A stretch of DNA of 64,000 nucleotides from Chaetoderma sp. LZ-2023a (GCA_034401795.1 CM067366.1:68408014-68472013), one strand, 5' to 3'; shown: positions 11,298 through 21,251, counted from the stretch's first letter. Numbers and translations: made by a program. Notes: a model not told the origin generated them from the sequence alone.

Positions 11298-11466
11298 AAT
11301 AAGGAAAAATTAGTTACCTCTCCGGGATGTAGAAATTGTTTGAGTCTAGCTTTCGTGACCATCTCGGTCACTTCTTAAGCACTGCTGAAGAAGTGACCGA
11401 GATGGTCACGAAAGCTACACTCAAACAATTTCTACATCCCGGAGAGGTAACTAATTTTTCCTTATT
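11298..11466. repeat. 79-bp-arm near-perfect inverted repeat
   Basis: Left arm 11298-11376 and right arm 11388-11466 are reverse complements with one mismatch that I can find (TGAGTCTAGC against TGAGTGTAGC), separated by an 11-nt loop. The arms share no motif with families A or B. The near-perfect match implies a recent origin or ongoing gene conversion. The arm contains GTGACCGAGATGGTCAC, itself a small hairpin. It lies about 55 bp from the candidate exon at 11522-11695, in what would be its downstream intron. Confidence 0.97.
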
Positions 11467-11521
11467 AAGGAATAATTAGGTCTAAAGCAGGGTTTTACTG
11501 CATTTTGATCAGACATCTTAC

Positions 11522-11695
11522 CTCAAACAGAACCTGCATTTGTTCTCCAAAAAGTTCCATCGGTCTTTCATCTCCATTACTGGTGCCGATATGTGAGACG
11601 ATATTCACTGCTTTATGATACAGACCCCTTAGGCTCTCCACATTGGCCGCTATATTCATGCTATCCTCCATTAAACGAACCATCCAGAATAGTGT
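11522..11695 (-). CDS. candidate internal coding exon of an unrecognised gene
   Basis: On the minus strand the 174-nt stretch is open for exactly 58 codons. It is preceded by ...GATACTTAG (acceptor, with an in-frame stop at the AG side) and followed by GAG|GTAAGATG, an excellent donor. Both ends are phase 0. The peptide has ordinary soluble-protein composition: it starts TLFWMVRLMEDSMNIAANVE, has a predicted amphipathic helical middle (SLRGLYHKAVNIVSHIG) and ends QMQVLFE. I do not recognise the family. No neighbouring exon was found within the window, which would require long repeat-filled introns. Alternative: a chance open frame; the strong donor, symmetric phase and non-repetitive sequence argue against that. 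Confidence 0.5.
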
Positions 11696-11831
11696 CTAAG
11701 TATCACCACATTGTCCAAAAATCTGTTTAATCCGAAGATGTGTTTAATCCGTAATGGCGGTCTTTCGACCAATAATGTGCTCTAGAATTTCGGGACACAT
11801 TTTGTCAGATCATGCAGCACATACTATGCGG

Positions 11832-12022
11832 GTAACCTTTCAATGATAAATTCCCGATACATAGCATATTATGTTGAACATTTTGAAATTACCATGACTG
11901 GAAGCCATTGTTGCCTAAGGCAGCAATGGCTTCCAGTCATATTAATTTCAAAATATTCAACAGTTTTCCTGCTTATTCGCCAAGAGACTGAGATACAGGG
12001 ATTTTTATCAGTGAAAGGGTGA
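11832..12022. mobile_element. B1 hairpin MITE
   Basis: AACCTTTCAATGATAAATTCCC at the left and GGGATTTTTATCAGTGAAAGGG at the right are the B1 termini. The core contains CCATGACTGGAAGCCATTG and its exact complement around GCCTAAGGC. The flanking TTAA is degenerate. Confidence 0.85.
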
Positions 12023-12294
12023 ATTATGTGAAAAATAATTAGACTGAAGACAATGTTCTCTATGGCGGCTAATTATCCTCAAAATATTCAACACAATTCC
12101 TATCTATCTCAATTGAAAGCCTGTTTCTGTGACTCCTATGTGGGAATTAGCATCAGAACAACAAGAGTTCAAGACGCAGCGCGGATTAAGCTAAAGCAAA
12201 ACCTGTTTATAACATCCACTATATGGCCCATCAAAAGGTGGTCCCTAAACACAGCTGGTCATTTAATACAACAGCTTTACTATGGTAAATAATT

Positions 12295-12440
12295 GTTAAT
12301 GCCAAATGATGGCGCTCCCTTAAGATGGGTGGTTAAATGACCACTCATCTTAAAGAACCCTCATCGCTTGGCCCCTAAAAGCAGGTGCCCAATATAGACA
12401 GGTTTGATTATACACCATTATGCATTCCAGTGATGACTAC
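12295..12440. repeat. family C repeat with small hairpin
   Basis: CTTAAGATGGGTGGTTAAATG pairs with ACCACTCATCTTAAAG. Downstream, AAGAACC..TCATC.., AGCAGGTGCCC and GACAGGTTTGATTA are shared with 42955-43080, so this is a dispersed repeat with at least two copies here. Confidence 0.6.
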
Positions 12441-12603
12441 CCGGAATTCCCGTGAGGACACATTAGAATGCTAGCCACACTTGTCTTTGACAGCTAAATA
12501 AGCTCATCAATACGTGCCCCGACTCATAACGTAAGAGATGATGTAGGAGGATGTATATATGTACGTTATGAAGTAAATGTTGAGCCCCTAACACTGTAAA
12601 TCT

Positions 12604-12836
12604 TTAACACTCATATCACCCAAAAATGGCTTCTGCGCTGGTCTTAAGAAATATTTAATTACAAGACAAAGAGAAGACAATTTTTGAAAATTTACCTCTG
12701 GAATGACTGGCTCGGTTGTCGAGCCGGTAATTCCAGTGGTAAATTTTTAAACATAGTCTTCTGTTGGTCTGCAAATGTATATTTTCTATTAGAAAATTAA
12801 AATTTTCTTGAACAAAATCGAGGGTTAAAGGGTTAA
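12604..12836. mobile_element. family A hairpin
   Basis: TTAACACTCATATCACCC ... GAGGGTTAAAGGGTTAA, with centre GGCTCGGTTGTCGAGCC. It is bounded by TTAA on both sides and is directly followed by another copy. Confidence 0.9.
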
Positions 12837-13032
12837 AACGGAATACGGTAAAAAATGGCTTTTTGCAGACCAAGAGAAGACTATTTTTTGAAAATTTACC
12901 AATGGAATGACTATCGAGCCAGTCATTTCAGTGGTAAATTTTCAAAAAAATAGTCTTCTCTTGGTATGCAAATAGACATTCCAAAAAGACCACAGAATAA
13001 GTAATTTTGGGCCGGCTTGAGTGTAATTGATG
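12837..13032. mobile_element. family A hairpin, loop-deleted
   Basis: The left arm is GCAGACCAAGAGAAGACTATT. The centre is shortened to GGAATGACTATCGAGCC, i.e. part of the left inner arm (GGCTCG) is missing. It ends in a GGCCGGCTTGAGTGT outer arm without a clear TTAA. Confidence 0.75.
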
Positions 13033-13173
13033 TCTAATCCAGTCTGTCAAATTTGTGTCTAAAACAAATTGATTTGGAATTATTGCAATATTCAATAACA
13101 AATATTTAACAATAAATTATCTTGACCATTTCCTGGAACTCAATGTCAAATATGGTATTCACCTTTATGAGCT

Positions 13174-13376
13174 TTAACCTTTTAATGGTTAGGCTGGTCA
13201 AACAACGGCCTCTGCAGCGGCCATGCGGAATGTCCATTTACAGGACAAAGGTTTTTTGGAAAATTTCCACTGGAATGACTGGCTTCATAAATGAGCCATA
13301 CATTCCATTTAGGAAATTTTCCAAGAAAATATTCTCTGGACCTACCGTATATAAAATGGACATTCAATAAGCAAAG
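13174..13376. mobile_element. family A hairpin, diverged
   Basis: It starts TTAACCTTTTAATGGTTAGGC. Arms TCCACTGGAATGACTGGC and the degenerate complement around 13296-13330. The right end stops after GGACATTCAATAAGCAAA. Confidence 0.75.
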
Positions 13377-13561
13377 AAATTCACATTTTTAAAACCACTG
13401 TTGACCATTCCATTCATGTTTTTATCTTGGTCAGTAAATGGGCATTCCTTATTTATGAGACAATTTTTTTTCTTAACAAAATTATGACAATTACCAGTAA
13501 AGTTTTCCTGTATTCTCAAGATGCTGATATGCTGATATACTGATATATTCAAGATTCAACT

Positions 13562-13669
13562 CTATTTATTTCATTAGTTTCTTGCAAATACACATAATCA
13601 TAACAGGTAGTCCAGCTATCTATTTCATTCGTTTCTTGTAAATACACATAATCATTACAGGTAGTCCAC
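13562..13669. repeat. 54-bp tandem duplication
   Basis: Two units, each with TTTCTTGCAAATACACATAA and CAGGTAGTCCA, offset by 54 bp and with a few differences. Because 54 is divisible by 3 an open frame passes through both, but no domain is seen. Confidence 0.9.
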
Positions 13670-13776
13670 CAAAGACAAGGTTTATAGAATGTTGGACCAT
13701 TAGAACCCTTACACATATAAATAACATTCATTTTCGCTCATTGAATTCAGATTTGTTGGTAAAAGAGACTTGGCCA

Positions 13777-14010
13777 TTAACCCGTTACTACCCCTAAAAC
13801 GGCCTCTGCAGTGATCTTGAGAAATGTCCATTTGCAGACCAAAAGAAGAGTATTTTTGAAAATTTATCACTGGAATGACTGGCTCGGTTATCGAGCCAGT
13901 CATTCCAGTGATAAATTTTCAAAAATACTCTTCTCTTGGTCTGCAAATGGACATTTTCTATGGGAAAATTTAAATTCTCTTTATAAAAAATTTCATGTTT
14001 AAAGGGTTAA
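13777..14010. mobile_element. family A hairpin, best-preserved copy
   Basis: Bounded by TTAA (13777-13780 and 14007-14010). Positions 13826-13886 and 13892-13952 are reverse complements over 61 bp with one mismatch, around a 5-nt loop near GGTTATCG. The outer arms are not complementary: the left ends in the ACGGCCTCTGCAGTG type, the right in TTTCATGTTTAAAGGG. A transcript would form a long dsRNA stem. Confidence 0.95.
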
Positions 14011-14944
14011 AGGCTTACCATTATTGTACAGACCGTACACGATTCACTGGATATGATCAATATGCGGCAATATCTACTACTGATCTTTTAGCAATAACAC
14101 ATTCCAGTTGACGGAAAGGAAAATAATCACCATCTGCAAGTTAATTATTTTATGATGTGGTGAGAGTGAGTTGGAAAGGAATTACTCAATTTCATCAGCG
14201 CTTAACGAGATTGCATGATTAATAACCAGTTCTGTGCTTCTTGTTTCAAAAGCCCTCAAGACATAAAGTTACTAAGCAAACTGATAATGAACTCAAAATA
14301 ACATTAATTTCATAGGCTGCTGGATAAAATGTGAGTAAATTTTTTAAATAGCATTGCTATGACATTGTTATGTCAGCAACAGCATATAGCAACATCATTT
14401 TCAAAAGGAATAGTAGTTATGATGTTACTGGGACCGTGATTCCTGTATGTTGAGAATTTGGCAGCAAGCAGATTGAGAGACAATATAGGATGATGAATGG
14501 ACCTTTGACAATAAAGTTGTGACGTAAAACATCCATCATGAATATCATATAATCTCACCAGACATTTGTAAAAAAAATTCAATTTCTAACTAGATGAAGG
14601 ATTATTTATTTAAGAAATTAGTTTTCTTCACTTATTGCATAAGCGGGTCTGATTAATTACCAGAACGCGTCCATTAGAGACTTAGGGCTGCATGATTTTT
14701 TCGATATATATATCGTTATTTGATTAAAAACAAGTACTGTATATCACCTAACAATAATCGCATCCTTAATAGAAGTTGCATGCCAATTTTCAAGCTTCAA
14801 GCATTTTAATTTCACTCTATAGTTGTTAATTACGTAGCTTTGTCAGTGATGTCAAAAATTTGACAGACAGACAGACTGATAAGGCGACTTATACTAGTTG
14901 TGTCAGGACCAAAATTGAGGAATAAAGAAAACCTGTAATAATTT
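14011..14944. other. no gene recognised
   Basis: AT-rich unique-looking DNA. CGATATATATATCG (14701-14714) is a short perfect palindrome. A minus-strand frame at 14373-14582 has no exon signals. Confidence 0.5.
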
Positions 14945-15035
14945 AAGACAACGTGTTGTATTAATTTTTAATAACTTTGACTGGAAGCTGCTGGTCAAAG
15001 TAATTTCCAAATATTCAACAGCTTGACATTGGGTT
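14945..15035. mobile_element. B-type hairpin core
   Basis: TGTTGTATTAATTTTTAATAAC and its complement-like TTTCCAAATATTCAACAGC surround TTTGACTGGAAGCTGCTGG. B1 or B2 termini were not recognised. Confidence 0.65.
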
Positions 15036-15178
15036 TTCATTGGAACCATTGCCAATGCGTGCATGTGTCCTGACCCAAAACTCACATCAAGCATGTTTTC
15101 AAAACTGTGACAAATGATATACCTGTATTAATATGTCAAGATTTTTATGCACACTATATATCAGGATACTGTCTGGCC

Positions 15179-15567
15179 CAATGGACCGTTCCACTTTTAG
15201 CTATGCACGACCCATCTCTAGCTAAGCTCCACCTACGCTTCACCCATGTTGGGATCGATCGTTCCCGAACGCCCTGACTATCAATATCCAGAAAACTATA
15301 CAGGCAAGCCATTGAAAATTTTGAAACTAATTTGACTGGGTGTGGTTGCTGCCATGGCAGCAATACTGCCCAGTCAAATTAGTTTCAAATTATTCAACAG
15401 AATGTTCATTAAATAGTAGACATACAATTAACCCATGTTGGACTATTAAGCATTTAAAACTGACTAAATCGAGTCATTCATGCTGTAACTGATTATGACA
15501 TAATCCTACAAGTTACTGAGTTAATTATGACACCATATGATGGATAGATAAACTGGAAAGGTCCATT
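15179..15567 (-). mobile_element. B2 element, full length
   Basis: From CAATGGACCGTTCCACTTTTAGC to AACTGGAAAGGTCCATTG, so the ends are inverted repeats of about 14 bp. The core palindrome is AATTTTGAAACTAATTTGAC / CAAATTAGTTTC with loop GCTGCCATGGCAGC. The CCACCCATGTTGGGATCGATC block lies on one side and degenerate TGACGTCA blocks (ATGACATAATCC, ATGACACCATATGATGG) on the other. Confidence 0.9.
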
Positions 15568-15685
15568 GTGCATGCTTAACACTTTTCTTGCAAAGCAGAA
15601 GAACGAATAAACACACATACATGAAAGATGAACTGAACAATTAAGAAACCGTAGCGGTAATGACTATCTGAAAAGGCACAGGAGC

Positions 15686-15984
15686 ACTTTAATGGTCAGC
15701 CAGACAAAATTGTCATCCACTGTAGTTTTTACAAATGTCTATTTGCAGACCAAGAAGACTATCTCTTTAAACTTTTAATGGCTAAATTTGGCAAAGAAAA
15801 TCTAAATATGTACTTACTGAGCCAAAGGAAGACTATGTTTGAAAATTTACCTCTGAAATGACTGGCTCAGTTACCGAGCCAGTCATTCCAGTAGTAGAAT
15901 TTAAAACATAGTTTTCTATTGGCCTGCAAATGGACATTCAGTAAGACCACTGCAGAGACCGGTTATGGCTGGTTTGACAATTAA
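15686..15984. mobile_element. family A hairpin with internal duplication
   Basis: CTTTAATGGTCAGCC begins it. A second left-arm-like segment (CTTTTAATGGCTAAATTTGGC, 15774) follows before the core CTGAAATGACTGGCTCAG / CTGAGCC-type centre, as if one copy recombined with another. It ends TTTGACAATTAA, sharing that TTAA with the next element. Confidence 0.8.
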
Positions 15985-16083
15985 CACTTTAACACTCATA
16001 TCAGCTAAAAACGGCTTCTGCAGTGGTCTTGGGAAATGTCCATTGGCAGACCAAGAGACTATTTGTGAAATTTTACCACTGGA

Positions 16084-16372
16084 AAGATTTCTTCAGCTGA
16101 ACACAGCTAAGTTTAGCCGCTACACTGTTAATCCAATCTGTCTACTTTGTAATGGTCAACCCGAGGACCTTCAGCACTTTCTGACTGCCTGCACTGCTCT
16201 AACTGAAATCTGCATGAAATACCTCAATTTGATCCACTCTAGCCTATGTACCATGTGCAACATCTGGACCAACAACATCTGGACCAACAACAGTATCCTA
16301 ACATCATTCTTGCTCAATCCTTCTACACATCTGTCTAACAAACCAAGCTACAACTGCCCTCATAAACTATAA
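16084..16372 (+). pseudogene. LINE ORF2 C-terminus (Cys/His knuckle)
   Basis: The translated end carries ICLLCNGQPEDLQHFLTAC, the CxxC...H....C arrangement found after the reverse transcriptase domain in many LINE ORF2 proteins. A 15-bp tandem duplication (ATCTGGACCAACAAC, 16262-16291) follows. No reverse transcriptase, endonuclease or RNase H motif is present because the fragment is truncated. The apparent ATG at 15965 belongs to the flanking MITE, not to this protein. Confidence 0.75.
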
Positions 16373-16565
16373 ATGTCAGTGCGACAATACTTCTACTCAC
16401 TACACCATCACAGGACCACAAAACTTGCAATTATAAACAGTAACAATAAATAGACCAAGTAATTCATACACTAGTCCGCTTCTACTTTTGTCATTTTTGT
16501 ATTTTACTCGCTCATGAGGTGCTCCCGTATATGGGAGAAATTTCCAAAATGAACTGAATTGAACT
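16084..16565 (+). mobile_element. 3' fragment of a non-LTR retrotransposon (LINE)
   Basis: An open frame continues to a stop at 16370-16372, followed by about 190 bp of 3' untranslated sequence ending GGGAGAAATTTCCAAAATG and an AACTGAATTGAACTGA tail. The tail type and the encoded C-terminal motif are typical of molluscan LINEs. It is 5' truncated, as is usual for target-primed reverse transcription. Confidence 0.8.
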
Positions 16566-16804
16566 GAGCCAGTCATTTCAGTGATAAATTAAAAAAAATA
16601 GTCTTCTCTTGGTCTGAAAAAGGACCTTTTCTCTGAGAAAATTTAAGTTTTCTTGAACAAATTTGAGTGTTAAAAAGTTAAAGGGTTAAGACAGATTGGT
16701 TGGAATGGAACTTGTCATAAGGTGTTGTCTTATGACTGAATAGTCCGCCTTGTGGAAACTGTCTATGTCTTCCGCAAGATAGCTCATTAGCCGCCATGAA
16801 AGGA

Positions 16805-16992
16805 TTAACCCTTTAAAACTCATATCGGCCAAAAACTGCCTCTGCAGTGGTCTTGAGAAATGTCTATTTGCGATAACCGAGTCAGTCATTCTAGTGGTAA
16901 ATTTTCAAAAATACTCTTCTCTTGGTCTGCAAATGGCGATTTTCTATGCGAAAATTGAGATTTTTTTTAACAAATTTAAGTGTTAGTGTTAA
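16805..16992. mobile_element. family A element missing most of its left inner arm
   Basis: TTAACCCTTTAAAACTCATATCGGCC leads to TGTCTATTTGCGATAACCGAG, i.e. the stretch from GACCAAGAG to GGCTCG is deleted. The right arm AGTCATTCTAGTGGTAAATT is intact. It ends AGTGTTAA. Confidence 0.8.
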
Positions 16993-17751
16993 ATTTATCA
17001 CTGGAATGAGTGCTTTGATAATGGAATGTTTTCAAAGACACATTTTTCTTCATCTGTACACTAAAATTTTCTAATAGAAGTTATCTCACCTGGCACATGT
17101 CAATAATTAATTGGAATATCTGACAACATCTGACAGAATGTGATTAATTAGACAACGCAGATTAATCCGAACATAATTAGCCATGTCATGAAAACAGACA
17201 ATAATAAGATGATTAATTGCCAACAAACTAAAGGTAGAAGGAAAATAAATGTCGCCAATCTAATTGTCAGTGGTTACTGTGGTCTCAGATATTTACAACA
17301 TGGGACGCAAGTCATGCAACTAGATAAGATAATCAGAGAATAACATCCATCTGATGCCATGGTAGCATACTTAACATCCGCACAGACGGAAGCGAAAACA
17401 TTAATCTCCAATTTGGTTTATATTTTAGGTAAATATCAGTGTTACTAAACACAAATGTGTCAGGACTGATGTAGTCATACAAATATTGGCGCAAAATTAA
17501 TCTTCCTGTCTTGCAACAATATTTGCCAAAACTAAATGAAATTCTCCAGTGACCAATCCATGGATTATCACCTCCCACTCCCACCACACCCTTCTGGAAG
17601 AAATCTATGCTTTGTCACGGTGATCGAGATCCTCAATCCTTTGACCACAACAATAACAGAATTCTTGCTCTGGACAGCGTGGTCAATAGAGCAAATATTA
17701 ATATTAGAATCGATATAGGAAAGCATGAGTTATCATTTTGACAAGACTATT
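16993..17751. other. no gene recognised
   Basis: The first 40 bp (TTATCACTGGAATGAGTGC) is an A core remnant. The rest is AT-rich with many TAATTA motifs. The minus frame at 17333-17587 shows no domain. Confidence 0.5.
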
Positions 17752-17878
17752 TTAATCCTTTAGTGGGCAAGCCAGTCAAAACTGCAGGAGTTTTTAGAAA
17801 GGGCCATTTGCAGGCCAAGTGAAGACTATTTTTTGAAATTATACCGATGGAATGACTAGCTAATTTATCGAGCAGCTC
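17752..17878. mobile_element. family A left half only
   Basis: TTAATCCTTTAGTGGGCAAGCC, GCCATTTGCAGGCCAAGTGAAG and GATGGAATGACTAGC are left-arm landmarks. The right arm is absent and B-like debris (AGTCAAATTATTAAACAGC) follows. Confidence 0.7.
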
Positions 17879-17972
17879 CATAGGGCAGCAAAAGACTCGA
17901 GTCAAATTATTAAACAGCTTTCCTGTACAGTCTTTTTACAATTGAAACAATGGAATTTCAAGGGTTGAATGA

Positions 17973-18090
17973 TTAACCCTTTAGTGACAAAATTTATTCC
18001 TGAAATTTTTAATATTTGCTTTTTGAATGTCCATTTGCAGGCCAACAGAAGATTAATTTTGAACATTTACAACTGGAATGACTGGCCCGA
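17973..18090. mobile_element. family A left half only
   Basis: TTAACCCTTTAGTGACAAAA ... GTCCATTTGCAGGCC ... ACAACTGGAATGACTGGCCCG, then unrelated sequence. Confidence 0.7.
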
Positions 18091-18171
18091 AAAGAAATTC
18101 TTTTTGGAAGGGTGACTGCAAATTCTGAATGTACATGGTTACATAAGCAGTTAAGCACTGAATCATGTAGT

Positions 18172-18285
18172 AGCCTGTGTGTGCATGCGTGCATGAGTGT
18201 GTGCATGTGTGTGTGCATGCGTGTGTGCGTGTGTGCATGTGTGTGTGCATGCGTGCATGCGTGTGTGCATGTGTGTGTCAACTGT
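18172..18285. repeat. (GT)n/(GCAT)n microsatellite
   Basis: Alternating GTGTGT, GCATGC and GTGCGT. It is a purine-pyrimidine alternating tract able to adopt Z-DNA. Cys/Val or His/Thr-rich frames here are compositional. Confidence 0.95.
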
Positions 18286-18289
18286 ATAT

Positions 18290-19204
18290 ATGTAGACAGT
18301 CAATCGCAGCCCTCTTAATTAAGTCTCTATAATTGAGTCCAATAATGGGAACATACATGAATAATACAGCAAATCAATAAAGGTTCTAACATGACCATTT
18401 TCAGCACAGTATGAAGAGGAAGTTCAGAATTATGAGAAATCAATTGAGTGCTATATTTACACTAATGACACAGGAACCAACTTAGAAGAATAGAAGATGA
18501 AGATATCTTCACACTTTTACAGGTCAACTTTGACCGTCAATTTTTGGTGGTAACTGATGTTTATTTTTAGAATGTGAGCAACAGCAATATCTTTTAGTAA
18601 CATCACCTATATGGTAAATACCCATTTCTTACACCAGAACAAGGATAAACGATATATTGGTTCAAAGGATCAGTCAATCTTATTAAAGGATCAGTCAATC
18701 TTATTAACCTGTGATGTCTTCTAATGGACGTGTAGTGGTAGTAATGTCCACTTATAAACCATCGATCCTATCCATGTAAACATTGGCTCAATCCATTATG
18801 CGAAGATTAGGAGATAAATATACTTCCTACCTTAGGTTGCTATGGTCATAGCGTATGACCCATTCATAGAAATGTATGTCATGACCAGAATTAAGTTCTC
18901 TGAGAATTTCTTTATTCAAGTTATTGAAAGTGGATCTAGTGGAATCTGTTTTCAAATAATTTTACGGAATCACAAAAATATATGACATTAATCTTTGCAG
19001 AACAATGTACAGATCACAGATATAATATATTCCCTGATTCATTACAATATAATAAATACTCTATTAAACTTTTTACAATGGAGAGATATGATCTGTCAAT
19101 CCAGTATCTGATGTCATACTCAAATGTCATTTGTTAGCTGACACACATCACAATCAAAATGATGTCTGTCTGTCATAACAGCAGTCAAATTTCCATCATG
19201 AAAA
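18290..19204. other. no gene recognised
   Basis: It contains a 22-bp tandem duplication (GGATCAGTCAATCTTATTAA near 18668 and 18690) in AT-rich DNA. Nothing else was identified. Confidence 0.5.
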
Positions 19205-19325
19205 CATTCCGTTGAATATTTTGCAACTAATTTTGGTGGGAGCTGCTGCTGCTTCCTATTGCCATCTAGGCAACAACGGTCCCCCAGTAAAATTAATTCC
19301 AAAATATTCAACAGCTTACACGCAT
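19205..19325. mobile_element. B-type hairpin core
   Basis: CCGTTGAATATTTTGCAAC ... AATTCCAAAATATTCAACAGC with an irregular inner stem (GGTGGGAGCTGC / CAACGGTCCCCC). The downstream CTCCCATGAAATTTAGATTC resembles the flank of the copy at 22265. Confidence 0.7.
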
Positions 19326-19777
19326 AGCTCCCATGAAATTTAGATTCTGGGAATAAATTTTTTAGTTTCAAATCGAGTCCAGAACGTATGCAAAGGGGGC
19401 AAGGTTTAACCAGAAATGGGCAAGTCATATCTAGAAATGGATCCCTATATTAATCTGTGACAATGGGGCATGGGTGAGTGACACAATATTAAATTTCTGA
19501 CAGGAAAGTAGGTTTTATAGCAAGTAAATGTCTCCTAGTCATAAAGTTTATTCAAATTAGTTAAATGCGTGTCATATTTAGTCACTTTAAATACTGTCAG
19601 ACATCTGACATGTGACATCTTGTGATCGTGACATCTGATTATGATGTCAGTTCACTAATCAAAGTATACTTGATTGACAGATCAGATACCTGGATTATTG
19701 AACCTCAACAGAACATGTCTTAAAGCTGAACCATCATGATTAAACAGAAATCTTTTGATAGCACTATTTTACAGGGA
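19326..19777. other. no gene recognised
   Basis: Weak B2-like flank remnants (GACATCTGATTATGATGTCA near 19640). Otherwise unassigned. Confidence 0.4.
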
Positions 19778-20021
19778 TTAGCCCTTTAATAGATAAGCCG
19801 GCCAAAAACAGCCTTTGCAGGGGTCTTGAGGCATGTCCAAAATTTGCAGTCAACGAGGAAGCCTATTTTTGAAATTTTACCACTGGAATGACTGGCTTGA
19901 TGACCAAGCCAGTCATTCCAGTGGTAAATTTTCAAAAATAGGCTTCTGGTGGTGTGCAAAAGGACATTCAATAGGAACATTTTTAGATTTTCTTCTCCAA
20001 ATTTGATCATTAAAGTGCTAA
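19778..20021. mobile_element. family A hairpin, complete
   Basis: ATTAGCCCTTTAATAGATAAG ... CAAATTTGATCATTAAAGTGCTAA. The arms carry a shared private change (GGAAGCCTATTTT / AAAATAGGCTTCTGG) on both sides of the centre GGCTTGATGACCAAGCC. Paired changes in both arms suggest correction between arms. Confidence 0.9.
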
Positions 20022-20029
20022 GGGATATT

Positions 20030-20268
20030 AATTTTTTTAGCTAAAAGTTGTCAAAAATATAAAAATATAACTATAAATGGTTATTGAATGTCCTTTTCCA
20101 GGCCAAGAGAAGAGTATTTTCAAAAATTATCACAGAATGACTGGCTTGGTTATCGAATCAGTCATTTTAGTGGCAGATTTAAAAAACCCCATCTTATCTT
20201 GACTTGCAAATAGCAATTCCTCAAGACCACTGGCGAGGCCAGTTTGGTCGGCATCGCCATGTAAGTAT
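20030..20268. mobile_element. family A hairpin, diverged
   Basis: TTATTGAATGTCCTTTTCCAGG starts the recognisable left arm. The centre is GACTGGCTTGGTTATCGAATC. The right outer arm GGCCAGTTTGGTCGGCAT is degenerate. Confidence 0.7.
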
Positions 20269-20792
20269 TATTAACCTACGCCCCCTATAATATGGAACAT
20301 AAACCGTGCAATCTTCATAGATGGTTGCTAAAGACGTCGAGAGGTGGTGGAGGGGAGAATGTATGAAGGCCCATCCATCCGAGCCGGTTGATCCCTATTG
20401 GGTCTGTGGTGTGGAGCTGGTGGATCCAGAAAATTAATTTTTTCTTTTGCTGGTGTCCAATGTTGGGTCACCACTTAAAACATGTATCATGCGGAAGACA
20501 TGGGTCTTTTCATGTTTGGTAACTTTAGCATGCATATAGGTAAACATTATCACTTTTGGATCCAAAAGATAGTGTATTCTTTTAGAAGACAGGTGGTCGA
20601 ATACAGGTGGTCATAGCTGCCTTAAAGAACAACCATCATTTCTATTCTAAAAGAGGTGATGTCTTAACCGGGTTTGGCAGTATGTGTTCTCCATCACCAC
20701 TCTCTTCAGATGCTCCATGTGTATATTGAATGATGAAACTCTTGGTTACTACGGTATCTGAATCACTATTTGCAAGAATTTCTCAGCATGTT
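20269..20792. other. no gene recognised
   Basis: Locally GC-richer near 20330-20420. AGGTGGTCATAGCTGCCTTA (20599) resembles the family C repeat. No supported frame. Confidence 0.45.
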
Positions 20793-21031
20793 TTAACCTT
20801 TAACATTCAAGCTGGCCAAAAGTGTCTAATGCAGTGGTCTTCAGAAATGTCCATTTCCAGAACAAGAAGGGTATTTATCAAAATATATACAGCTGAAATG
20901 GCCAGCATGATAACCAAGCCAGTCATTCTACAGATAGAGTTTTAAAAATATTCTTCTCTTGGTTTGCAAATTAACATTTTCTATGAGAAAATTGAAATTT
21001 TCTTGATCCAATTTAAGTGTTAAGAGCTTAG
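20793..21031. mobile_element. family A hairpin
   Basis: TTAACCTTTAACATTCAAGC ... AAGTGTTAAGAGCTTAG. The left arm has drifted (AAGGGTATTTATCAAAATAT), so pairing is poorer than in most copies. Confidence 0.8.
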
Positions 21032-21251
21032 CGCCATAAAATTCCCTTTATTGAATATACATACATACACTGAATTGTACATTATCTTGGTAATATTATA
21101 TATGCTGCGTAATGGCCTCATGCTTTTAACATCATATTAATATTATGTATTTCCACAGATTCCACAGACATATAATCCTGTCTTGCGATCAAAGTGGAGA
21201 TATGGTATATTGATTTTCAGGCGCAAACAATGTATATTTACCACATCCAAG

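Larger units (their letters stand above)
15981..16688. mobile_element. family A hairpin split by a LINE fragment
   Basis: The left half 15981-16083 (TTAACACTTTAACACTCATA ... TTACCACTGGA) and right half 16566-16688 (GAGCCAGTCATTTCAG ... AGTTAAAGGGTTAA) flank the insertion. About 17 bp of the expected hairpin loop (ATGACTGGCTCGATAAC in other copies) are missing at the junction. Confidence 0.88.

Noticed and set aside
11386..11419. Hammerhead ribozyme core (CTGAAGA ... GAAA)
   Set aside because: There is an extra base before stem II and no credible stem I/III or cleavage site; kept only as a note in the palindrome finding.
15965..16372. A 135-codon gene starting at the ATG at 15965
   Set aside because: The first third is MITE sequence read through by chance; only the part after 16084 is LINE-derived.
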